Shown here in pieces: positions 22,381 through 30,148 of a stretch of DNA of 32,390 nucleotides (positions are counted from its first letter, which is position 1; the number at the start of each line of letters is the position of its first letter). The DNA comes from Phallusia fumigata (taxonomy: Eukaryota; Chordata; Ascidiacea; Phlebobranchia; Ascidiidae), in the NCBI GenBank assembly GCA_008931825.1, contig QXVZ01030310.1:2711-35100 (forward strand), written 5' to 3'. The position numbers were made by a program, and so were the translations under genes. The notes under the pieces are model-generated. The model was not told the origin of the DNA. It was given only the letters and a program-made list of their open reading frames with translations, and ran no database searches.

Positions 22381-22554
22381 CTTAATACTCAAAACAATTT
22401 TGATCAACTTTTATTGCAAAATCCTATTCGAACACACCATGGAAGCATTACGGCAACCACTGGATGTCGGTAGAACTCACAGTCGCAGATCTTAACTCTC
22501 GATTTTTAAATTTCTCGTGATTTTTCTCTGTCCGTTGTTTTGTTTTCGCTGTTA
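22381..22554. repeat. Duplication around n at 22369, copy 2
   Basis: Partner of 22195-22368. The first 11 bases after the n (22370-22380) do not match copy 1, so the join is not perfectly clean. Confidence 0.85.
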
Positions 22555-22663
22555 ACCTCTCTCACTTTCTTTCACCAGTTCCTGCGATCGAGGTGTTCGT
22601 GTTGTTTCCATCGGTACATAACGTGTCGCCTCTGTATTGTATTTTCGCGCGTGCTCTTGACGT

Positions 22664-22669
22664 AATAAA
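22664..22669 (+). terminator. Candidate poly(A) signal for tensin
   Basis: AATAAA hexamer about 1.1 kb after the tensin stop, and the only exact copy I found on this strand between the two genes. Cleavage is expected shortly downstream. Confidence 0.5.
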
Positions 22670-22782
22670 TTGAAATTAACGCCGATTACAGCTTGTGACA
22701 GAAAGCAAGCAGCCGATGAGAAAAGCCTTCTACGCCCGGGTAATACCGTAAACCCTCAAATGTCTGTCTTATTTTGTGCAGT

Positions 22783-22788
22783 TTTATT
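22783..22788 (-). terminator. Candidate poly(A) signal for the minus-strand gene
   Basis: TTTATT on the plus strand, i.e. AATAAA on the minus strand, about 390 bp beyond the stop codon at 23178-23180. It lies about 115 bp from the tensin signal, so the two 3' ends are close. Confidence 0.4.
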
Positions 22789-23177
22789 AGTTTAAAGGTG
22801 GAAAAGAGTTAGAAATCACAGAATAGTAATTTTTACCCAAGAAACCTATAGTGGGCAAACGTTTTGTTTGCAGATGCCAGATATGATAAGGCATTGATGA
22901 AAACATTTTCGTAAAACTGATCAAAACCTAAAAAGAGCACCAGTCTTGTTGGAATTTATGACATGACAAACCATTCATTCGTGTGTTTATAGCGGCAATA
23001 CATTTTTCCGGCTGGAAAACTTCCTAAATAGAACCATTGCTGCAGGTAAAAGCAGGTTTGTTAAAATATTGTTTTGTAAAATGCATCAAACAAATCGAAC
23101 TTTGTTCAAAACGTATATCAACCACTCAGTTTGACGAATTCAACAAAAAAAGGAGCAATGCTTTAAACAAGTCACAA

Positions 23178-23380
23178 CTAACGATATAAATTTCGAACAT
23201 GTTCAATGGAATCCTGCCAGTTTGTTTTCCATCGGTTTTCAGCCTGGAGCGCCACCGTGCGGCTGTCACGGATACGTTGTAATGTCCGCATGTGGACGTC
23301 ATGATACTTGTGCAAGATAGCGTCCCGTTCCGACGCTACAGTTGTGTGTGGAAGGGTGGTAGAAAGCGTGTGGATCATAT
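23178..23380 (-). CDS. CCDC180-like last exon with stop
   Basis: A 203-bp exon, acceptor ctttatttcag|ATATGATCC. It starts with 2 nt of a split codon (GAT with the preceding G). It reads MIHTLSTTLPHTTVASERDA, continues through a charged helix (HDVHMRTLQRIRDSRTVALQ) and ends DSIEHVRNLYR and TAG. Confidence 0.85.
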
Positions 23381-26300
23381 CTGAAATAAAGATTTTATTG
23401 CTAATTACTTGTTCGTGCATCAAAGTTACCAATAATGTGACTGCAGATGCGATACTATGGTTTGGCGCAGGGGCATAGCCAGGGGGCGAAATGGGCCAGG
23501 TCGTTCCTGTTCTATGGCAGCGGTTTTCAAATCCTCGCAGAAACATTACTCACCTCCAGGGCCCGGTGACCTTTCACTTGAACCGCTTTTGACCTCCCTC
23601 GTCAGGTCAAGAATTGCGACGTTGAGTCCTTTCCATTGCCTCGGTCCACGCTCGACGATTGGTTTTATTCCATAGGTCGGATCAGCCACGTCACCCATAG
23701 CAACGCCTTCTGCACGTCGCCGCATGAGGNGACGTTGAGTCCTTTCCATTGCCTCGGTCCACGCTCGACGATTGGTTTTATTCCATAGGTCGGATCAGCC
23801 ACGTCACCCATAGCAACGCCTTCTGCACGTCGCCGCATGAGGGTGCTGGTAAGCTCTTTTCGTGGTGGAACTCCTGTTGGGATTAAATGTAAGGATAAAG
23901 TAGACAAATCGAGAATTTTGTAAGCTTGCTGGAATTTAGTACATCGTACAGTCTATTACATTTTAAGTAAAAAATGCCAACAAAAATGGCCAAAACAATT
24001 GCAAATAATTCCAAAAAATACTATTTCCAGTAACCTACGTCCAACGATGACGTCATCGATTGTAAGCAGACCGTCGTACTGACGCAATAACTGATTCGAA
24101 CAGGCTGTGATGCGGTCAACAAAGTGTGACGCACATTCTCGAACGTTTTCTTGTTTAGAGCGCGAGTGTTCCTCTATCCCGGTCACGTGACGATCCTTAA
24201 AGAAATCGTAACTGCATGACTACATGTCAAACTTGGACCACGAAAAAATCGCCCAGGTTTTTGAAGAAATCCTTTTATTTGGGTTGCCAAGTACTACGAT
24301 ATTTTATCACAAATCAACGTAAATCAGGTTCTAAAACCTTGGAAGAGATAAGAATACCAACACGACAATCCATTATTTTGCAGGTGTCTGATTCCTAGAA
24401 ACACGCAGTTTCTAGAAACAAATTCATTTTAGATCTGTGAAAATATATTTTACTGTTATCGCTCGGTAAAGAGGAACTGCATCGTGTTTTCTGTTAGCAA
24501 AGTTGCTATTTTTCTGCAGGGGAATATACGCACAGCCTAAAATATCAAAAAAGCTTGTTACCTGTCTGTCATGTTCCCGTTGCGACAACTCGAGCAGTGA
24601 AGGTTCTTGATCAGGATGGCCCATCGTTGGCCGCAATTCATGCTTGTGAAATTTCTGTAACAAATTCATTTTTAAAATATGTGCCGAGGTTTCGAAAAAG
24701 AAGAAATGCTTTAGATTTTACTATGAGTGGTCCGTTAGGTTTCCTACGAGACAAGAACACAAGCAGAATCAAATGACAAGTTTGAGCAATGTAATGCAAA
24801 CTAGTTTTCGGACAGAATTTAAACAAAAACTTTTAAATAGAAAATTCAATGTTTAAAAAGGACAAATTCCTCACCTTTTCCTCGTCCCAGTTGATTTCTC
24901 TGCTCCTAAACTCATCCTGGATTTGATTCTGTCTTCCGTCGAGATCATTCAACTCCCTCTGGAGGAGATCGTTGAGTACGAGTCTAGGCACGTGACACAT
25001 TTCCTCTTCAAGCTCTCGAAGCAGATTCCGAAAATCTGTCAAATTATTCAATAACAAGTAATTTGCTATGCAACCGTAACTTGAAGGCAGGAGCCAGCCN
25101 GCACGTGACACATTTCCTCTTCAAGCTCTCGAAGCAGATTCCGAAAATCTGTCAAATTATTCAATAACAAGTAATTTGCTATGCAACCGTAATTTGAAGG
25201 CAGGAGCCAGCCACTTTTTTAATGACAACGATTGTTTTAACATTTTTTCTACATCATATACATGTATTTTAAATTTTAAGACGACGATTTTTTCTGCACA
25301 AGTTTATTTAGCATAATGTAGTCTTGAATTTCCCTCTCTACACCTACTCTTAAAAATTTTACCACACAATAAAATTTTGGTTTCGAAAAAATTAAAACGT
25401 AAGAAATATTGCTTAGCTGTCGAAACTTCACACAAAATGCAAAATAGGACATTCCTAATCCAACCTTGTAAGGAGGAATTGTGGAACTCAACAGTTTGTT
25501 TTTGAAAGGCACTCAGTTTTTCCACAACTTTTTCGGAGCACTGGTCAAAATTGTCCTGAGAAGGAACCAAACACATTGTCACAAATACGCCGGTAGTACA
25601 AGTGGCAAACTGTCCCGGGTTCTAACCTGTATCATTTGAGGTCTCGTGAGCTGCCGAGATCCTTTCTGCTTGTAAAAGATTTCAGCGGTCGACAACATTC
25701 CATCTAAAGTCTCGTACAAGATCTGCTGTGTCTAAGAACAAAAAAACGTATGTTTCGATTCCATTTTTTTGGAGTTGGCTGTAGTGTTCTACTCTATTCG
25801 TGATTACATTCTAAAAGTGCCAAATCGACACTGTAGCACCAATCTGTTTAGGAACGAATGACCGTTAGATTTTATGTTGCAATGTGTATGAAGTATGTGT
25901 TTTATTGTGTTTTGGTTACCTTGGCTAAAAAGTGCGTGCCTTCAGGTGGTTTTGCGCCGAAAATCATGTACTTTGCCTCGAACTTTGTCTCTCGTCGCTT
26001 GTACACTCCAGATGCACCACTAAAATACAAATTTATAATAAATGTGTCTACGTTGGATAAACACAAATTATCACAATTCAGAAAAAATGCACCTTTCAAG
26101 ACCTAATACACGTCAAATAGTGAGCCCGGCCTTAACTAAACACTAAACTGTTTCGTCCTAACCAACTTTACACCCTGGCAACATGCTTCGTAAATTCAAT
26201 GGAGGTTTACCCATCTGAGGGAGTCTTCTTTCCAGCCTCCGAATCCCCCAAACTCCCTGCAATACTGGCTAGAGTTCCTTGTCGTTGAAATGTACGGTGA

Positions 26301-29300
26301 ATTCGACCTGATGTTCCGATCTGTTAACAGCATAGCAACAAGGTTTATATTGATAAGTCGGTAACAAACCAAGAAATGCAAAAACATCGCTTAAAACGTA
26401 TTGACGACACGCAATGAATAAAATTTTATGTTTTGTTATTACGAACGGATTCTGCATTTTCATTCAGCGGTAAAGCCGTTTTTTGCTTCTGGTAACATTT
26501 CAAATAGAATAGTTTTGATGAGGCCTGAATTAGGTTACCCCTAAAATAGAAAAAGTATTTTTAACTTTTCACAATTTGGCTTGTAACGATATCAGAGTTA
26601 TAGCAAGCGACCAGTTTAAAAAAATGTTTTGCACATTACTTACCTGTGAGTTTGAAGATGATGGAGGTGGTCGAGTTGTTCCTGTCATAATCGATCTCGA
26701 ATCTTCGATTTCACCAGTCAAACCCTTTTGAGCTCTGCATTTTCAAAAAAACAATGTTTATTTGTAAAACTCCGTAATGTGCTATAATCACGAAGCTACC
26801 ACATTTTACAACGCTTCACGTACCTCATCTAACGCGACATCACAAACCCACCTCAAAATATTTTTAATCACACCGATAGCAGCATCTTCCGTTGCTTGTC
26901 GGCCTCCTCTGCTGTAAGTGGAGCCTTGTGTGTCCAATCCCTGCCTGCTTGTGGTTTTCGATGGTCCTCTGGTACCGGCTGGTGAGACAGAACGTATCTT
27001 GGCTGCAGATAACGGTGTAGGTGGAATGATGCCTGCTGACAGAGGAGGACCCGGTGTATGCTGTTCTGAACGCTGACTGATTTGCGACTCGAGGTGTTGC
27101 TGGAAAATAGTAAAATAACTTTTATTTTGTGACTAAGGATTTGCAAAAGAAATTTTAGGCGTACCTGCCCATTCTTGTCCGACGACTGTAGAGGGGGCAG
27201 CTTTTTGCAGTTAAGGTACAGCGCCCTCTTGTGAAGGGATTCCATTACATCATCAACGTATGTACGTAGCAGCTCAGGAGTGACGCTCTGTAGACCCATT
27301 GCAATTAAGTTGGGGGAAGTGAAGAAGACCAACACCAAAAACCGAATCAATCAACAACAAAAATGCATAAATAACATCAGCTTTTGGTTATTAATTGACC
27401 AGTAGAGTGCTACTTAATCTGAAAACTATATCTCTAAACATTTATGATTGAAAGTCGTATTTTACTGAACTATTTCAGCAATCGCGGTCACTTGTATATG
27501 GATCACTTTTGGATTATTTAACTCTGCTGTCCCATTAAAAAATGGTGACCATGAAACTACAGTAGAGTGTTTCACCTCTTTGTCAATGTTGGGTCGTTCA
27601 CAAGCATCCACGCGGCGTCGCAACGTGCTGAGGTGACTTCCAACTTCCACAGCCATCCCGTTGCTATAGGCAACCTCGGTCTTAATCCGGGTCTGCGAGT
27701 TCGTCAGCCATCTCTTCATTTTCTCGATGAACGTCAGATCGACCATATGACTTTTAAATCTATATGGCAAAGGGCAAATGTTTGTCATGAGAGTTCGGTC
27801 CAACGCAGATTTGTTAATTTATTAGTTTCCTACGTAGATCTATAGGTATGTTGCAAACATAGGAATTTCCGGATGAGCTAAAAGCTAAACCACCTCCAAC
27901 AGCCGCCATGTTTACCAACGATCACTGTATTAATTAGTGAAAATCTTGAAATTTGAGTGAACAGTCTCAAATGCTGACAGAATCAGTCGGTACAATACCA
28001 ATAAAATGTTGCAAACAGTTAAGTATAGGGCCTGTGAAAAGACTATGAAAGGTCAGTCAGCAAACATTCAATTAACAATAGAGCCGTAAAACTAATGTAT
28101 TTATTTCATTTTTCATTAATGTATGATCTGACTAAAGGGGAAAGTAGAATACTACACGACCTCAATTAATACATTATTAATACAGGTATTTTGCAAAAAT
28201 GTGATATATGTTTTCTTGCTGATCCTGTAACACAATCGCCATTGTCAACAGCAGGTTAACCAACAAACATCACAGTTGTCTTTCAATCTGATACCTGTCC
28301 TCAAACTTGTTGACCACGTCAGTAGCTTGGTCCATTCTCTTCGATTCCATTCCCTCCAAATCCTTCATTATCGCTCCCTCCGACACATCAACTTTCTGCG
28401 CCATTTTCTCCAACTTCTTTCGAAGCGGGATTGTCTCTTCAGGTGAGAAGTTTCCGCCCTCGGCAAAAAGTCTTCACGACAAGATACTTTTTGTTTTAGC
28501 TGTAAATCTCTGTTTTTTGTCAACAGTTTTTTAAACCATTTTGTAAAGTTCAAAGTGTTGTGGATTTGCAAAACCAAAATTTACTTTCCTTAAACTGCAG
28601 CGGACACAACAGCTGGAAACGTGAGGCCAGAACAGACAACTGTTCGGCAAATACTAAGTCATACTAGTTCAGTTATTCACATTAGTTTTAGTAAATTCTA
28701 AGTCACTCTATCTTGTGTTTTCCAAAAAAATAACGAAACAATATATCAATTTAATGGAATCTAAAAAATACACAAAACAAATTTTACTCACTTAAAAGCT
28801 CTGACGCATTGAGCATTGGACGTCCTGAGTCTTCCCAAAGTCACGTCAAGTTTTTGACGAAACTGACGAAGGGAAGCTTTAATATCTTCAACGTAACCAT
28901 CCAAATCCTTGTGCAGAGAAGTGTTCAGTTCAACCAACCTGATACACATACGTCCGTTTTACCAGGTATACATGGTAGTTGGTACGACCGAATGTTTAGA
29001 GCTACGAAATACAGCTTTAATGGCATGCAAATTACTGATTGTATGATGCAAGATTTACCTACAAAACCATTTACTGGATTCACATACAAGTTTTGCCTAT
29101 TTGCTTGAAAGGTAAAATGTTTAAACACGGGAAGAAACTAGAATTGCAACCAATCACCCCAACACACTGTTCATCAACCTTTCAAGGACAAAAATTCTCA
29201 CATAAACAAGTTAATGCTGCAAAATGAAAAATTTTCCTGTGAGTAATCCACATATACCAATGTTTGTTGGTAAATCTCCTAATATGGACCTCATTTCACA

Positions 29301-30148
29301 TGGTCGCCAAAGCTAGTAAATGTTACCAAACGTTAAAATGAATAAATGTCCAACGGACTTTCCAAAACTCATGAGTGGAAATTGAAATAACCATGAAATT
29401 ATGTTTGATAGATATGTTTTTCAAATTTAAAGTCGTTCCGCGGATGTAAACAAACAAACAAACGGATTGAGAATGGCTGCCCTACACATTTATGGATTGA
29501 CGATTATTCACAACACGTACTTGGTCGATTTGTTTGCGTGAAGAAATACTTCTTCCATGCTTTCAACTTTTGCTTTGAACTTGGCAGCCTGCTCGTCATG
29601 TTGTTTCGTCATTTCACCGAACTCGTGTTTNAGTGATGCAAGAGTAACAAAGCAAATGAAAAAGTTGAAATTGTTCAGGGTGTTCACTTTCATTTTTAAC
29701 CGTTCTCCATACATAAGGTTGGTGGTTCAAACCCCAGCTAGGCATGTTGTTGTTTCGAATCATAAAGCATAGGTGGCCTTACAGATAGCAGCCACCGCAC
29801 CTCTAACATTCTTTCTTGTCGGGCCAAACCAATTTCATGAACATCCCACAGATGAGCTGCTCCTTGTGCAAACTTGAACAATCTCTTTAACTGGCGTTCT
29901 GTTCGGGTGGCAAGCGATTCGAGCATTTGCTGCAAACAAAACAAATACTAATGTAACACACTTGTATGATTATGTTGCAGTTGTTGTCAATAACCGGTAA
30001 TATAGGATGTAGAAAATTAACTTACGTCCATCTCTTCCAACTTCTTTTCAAAGGTGCGGAGTCTGCTCCCGACCATGGGAAGAAGATGTTCGTTCACAAT
30101 CCTCCTCATGTCCTCTTCATCACACACCTTTGACGTCAGCAAGTTTTG
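23178..30148 (-). CDS. CCDC180-like coiled-coil protein, C-terminal part (multi-exon span)
   Basis: At least 18 exons on the minus strand, read from 30148 down to a TAG at 23178-23180, giving about 832 residues. Borders are GT-AG and phases agree from exon to exon. The product is mostly charged alpha-helix with coiled-coil character. A Ser/Pro/Thr/Gly-rich break is encoded at 26852-27099, followed by a helical C-terminal region with KYMIFGAKPPEGTHF, LRPTMGHPDQEPSLLELSQRE and ADPTYGIKPIVERGP. The layout, a long helical N-part, a low-complexity break and a conserved helical C-part, fits the CCDC180 family (DUF4455 then DUF4456), a poorly characterised coiled-coil family. The assignment is from memory, without a search. 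The N-terminus lies beyond the right edge. The reading frame is interrupted only by an assembly duplication at 23618-23730. Another coiled-coil family remains possible. Confidence 0.6.
23554..23873 (-). CDS. CCDC180-like exon broken by an assembly duplication
   Basis: Acceptor cccaacag|GAGTTCC and donor CTGGAG|GTGAGT. As given the exon is 320 bp and contains two identical 112-bp blocks flanking an n at 23730. Removing one block and the n leaves 207 bp, which fits exactly (2 + 204 + 1) and restores a continuous reading: VPPRKELTSTLMRRRAEGV, then ADPTYGIKPIVERGPRQWK and a Ser/Pro/Gly-rich end. Read literally, the exon is frameshifted. This is an assembly break, not evidence for a pseudogene. 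Confidence 0.8.
23618..23729. repeat. 112-bp exact duplication inside a coding exon, copy 1
   Basis: Identical by eye to 23731-23842, the copies being separated by the single n at 23730. Likely an unresolved contig overlap. Confidence 0.95.
23731..23842. repeat. 112-bp exact duplication inside a coding exon, copy 2
   Basis: Partner of 23618-23729. It begins immediately after the n and continues into the acceptor side of the exon. Confidence 0.95.
24039..24195 (-). CDS. CCDC180-like exon
   Basis: A 157-bp exon, acceptor tttctttaag|GATCG, phase 0. The donor GTTGGAC|GTAGGT leaves 1 nt that joins the next exon as CGA. It reads HVTGIEEHSRSKQENVREC, then a helix ending LLTIDDVIVG. The alternative donor CGTAG|GTTACT would break phase. 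Confidence 0.78.
24562..24654 (-). CDS. CCDC180-like exon (LRPTMGHP segment)
   Basis: A 93-bp exon, phase 0 to 0, acceptor ttgttacag|AAATTTC, donor GACAG|GTAACA. It reads KFHKHELRPTMGHPDQEPSL, then LELSQREHDRQ. The L-R-P-x-x-G-H-P element is one of the features behind the family guess. Confidence 0.82.
24875..25035 (-). CDS. CCDC180-like exon
   Basis: A 161-bp exon, acceptor atttgacag|ATTTTCGG, donor GAAAAG|GTGAGG. It reads FRNLLRELEEEMCHVPRLVL, then a charged helix ending REINWDEEK. Its acceptor-side 48 bp are repeated at 25101-25148 in an adjacent duplicate block, which lacks the rest of the exon and so is not a usable second exon. Confidence 0.82.
24988..25099. repeat. 112-bp duplication around n at 25100, copy 1
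   Basis: Matches 25101-25212 with one substitution seen (aacttgaagg against aatttgaagg). It covers the 5' end of one exon and the adjoining intron. Confidence 0.95.
25101..25212. repeat. 112-bp duplication around n at 25100, copy 2
   Basis: Partner of 24988-25099, starting right after the n. It carries a truncated exon piece (25101-25148) that should not be annotated as coding. Confidence 0.95.
25465..25555 (-). CDS. CCDC180-like exon
   Basis: A 91-bp exon, acceptor ggttccttctcag|GACAATT, donor TACAAG|GTTGGA, phase 0 to 1. It reads DNFDQCSEKVVEKLSAFQKQ, then TVEFHNSSLQ. Confidence 0.8.
25627..25731 (-). CDS. CCDC180-like exon
   Basis: A 105-bp exon, phase 0 to 0, acceptor tttttgttcttag|ACACAGC, donor ATACAG|GTTAGA. 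It reads TQQILYETLDGMLSTAEIFY, then KQKGSRQLTRPQMIQ. Confidence 0.78.
25920..26005 (-). CDS. CCDC180-like exon (KYMIFGAKPPEG segment)
   Basis: Donor GCCAAG|GTAACC. It reads YKRRETKFEAKYMIFGAKPP, then EGTHFLAK. Two acceptors are possible: tctggag|TGTACAAG (end 26005) and gtattttag|TGGTGC (end 26019). The first keeps phase with 26211-26256; the second is the better splice signal but leaves the frame unmatched. The upper boundary is therefore uncertain by 14 bp. Confidence 0.65.
26211..26256 (-). CDS. CCDC180-like short exon
   Basis: A 46-bp exon, acceptor cagtattgcag|GGAGTTTG, donor AGATGG|GTAAAC. Entered in phase 0 from 26644, it reads GVWGIRRLERRLPQM plus 1 nt. A second frame is also open, so the reading depends on the neighbours' phases. 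Confidence 0.55.
26644..26734 (-). CDS. CCDC180-like exon
   Basis: A 91-bp exon, acceptor aaaatgcag|AGCTC, donor TCACAG|GTAAGT. It starts with 1 nt completing AGA. It reads AQKGLTGEIEDSRSIMTGT, then TRPPPSSSNSQ. Only this frame is open. Confidence 0.8.
26852..27099 (-). CDS. CCDC180-like exon, Ser/Pro/Thr-rich break
   Basis: A 248-bp exon, acceptor actattttccag|CAACACC, donor TTTGAG|GTGGGT, phase 0 to 2. It reads QHLESQISQRSEQHTPGPPL, a Pro/Ser/Thr/Arg-rich stretch and a helix EDAAIGVIKNILR. Probably a disordered hinge between two helical regions. Confidence 0.8.
27165..27287 (-). CDS. CCDC180-like exon
   Basis: A 123-bp exon, phase 0 to 0, acceptor gggtctacag|AGCGTC, donor GGGCAG|GTACGC. 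It reads SVTPELLRTYVDDVMESLHK, then RALYLNCKKLPPLQSSDKNG. Confidence 0.78.
27576..27759 (-). CDS. CCDC180-like exon
   Basis: A 184-bp exon, acceptor ccatatag|ATTTAAAAG, donor AAAGAG|GTGAAA. It starts with 1 nt completing AGA and ends in phase 0. It reads FKSHMVDLTFIEKMKRWLT, then helix to RRRVDACERPNIDKE. Confidence 0.82.
28295..28471 (-). CDS. CCDC180-like exon
   Basis: A 177-bp exon, donor GACAG|GTATCA. The acceptor cgtgaag|ACTTTTTG is weak but is the one that matches the phase-2 end of the preceding exon. It reads LFAEGGNFSPEETIPLRKKL, then a charged helix ending ATDVVNKFED. Confidence 0.75.
28792..28938 (-). CDS. CCDC180-like exon
   Basis: A 147-bp exon, phase 2 to 2, acceptor gtgtatcag|GTTGG, donor TTTTAA|GTGAGT. 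It reads LVELNTSLHKDLDGYVEDIK, then helix to SNAQCVRAF. Confidence 0.82.
29521..29630 (-). CDS. CCDC180-like exon, 5' border obscured by n
   Basis: Donor ACCAA|GTACGTG gives a phase-2 end that matches 28938. It reads KHEFGEMTKQHDEQAAKFKA, then helix to FLHANKST. The upper border falls at or near the n at 29631, where no clean acceptor is visible. The true start may be TTC at 29621 (after cacgag) or sequence lost at the n. Confidence 0.65.
29724..29734 (+). repeat. Pol III box B-like sequence, possible SINE relic
   Basis: GGTTCAAACCC fits the tRNA box B consensus and sits in an intron of the minus-strand gene. No box A is visible 30-60 bp upstream, so at best this is the 3' half of a tRNA-derived element. 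Confidence 0.25.
29783..29929 (-). CDS. CCDC180-like exon
   Basis: A 147-bp exon, phase 0 to 0, acceptor ttttgtttgcag|CAAATGC, donor CTATCT|GTAAGG. It reads QMLESLATRTERQLKRLFKF, then helix to MLEVRWLLS. A second in-phase donor (GAG|GTGCGG) would shorten it by 18 bp. Confidence 0.78.
30026..30148 (-). CDS. CCDC180-like exon, most upstream clear one
   Basis: A 123-bp exon, phase 0 to 0, acceptor ttgttttcag|CAAAACTT, donor ATGGAC|GTAAGT. It reads QNLLTSKVCDEEDMRRIVNE, then HLLPMVGSRLRTFEKKLEEM. Further upstream exons must lie to the right. Confidence 0.82.

Larger units (their letters stand above)
21545..22669 (+). other. TNS: Probable tensin 3' UTR
   Basis: Non-coding sequence from the stop codon to the first clear AATAAA. 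It contains two TGACGTCA palindromes that can pair (21939-21979). It also holds a haplotype-type duplication around the n at 22369, which inflates its length by roughly 180 bp. Confidence 0.5.

Noticed and set aside
25101..25148. Second copy of a coiled-coil exon
   Set aside because: Only the 5' 48 bp are present and the copy is an n-flanked duplicate, so it is not a real tandem exon.
25600..25640. CCCGGGTTCTAACCTG as a box B
   Set aside because: It departs from the consensus and overlaps a well-supported splice donor of the minus-strand gene.
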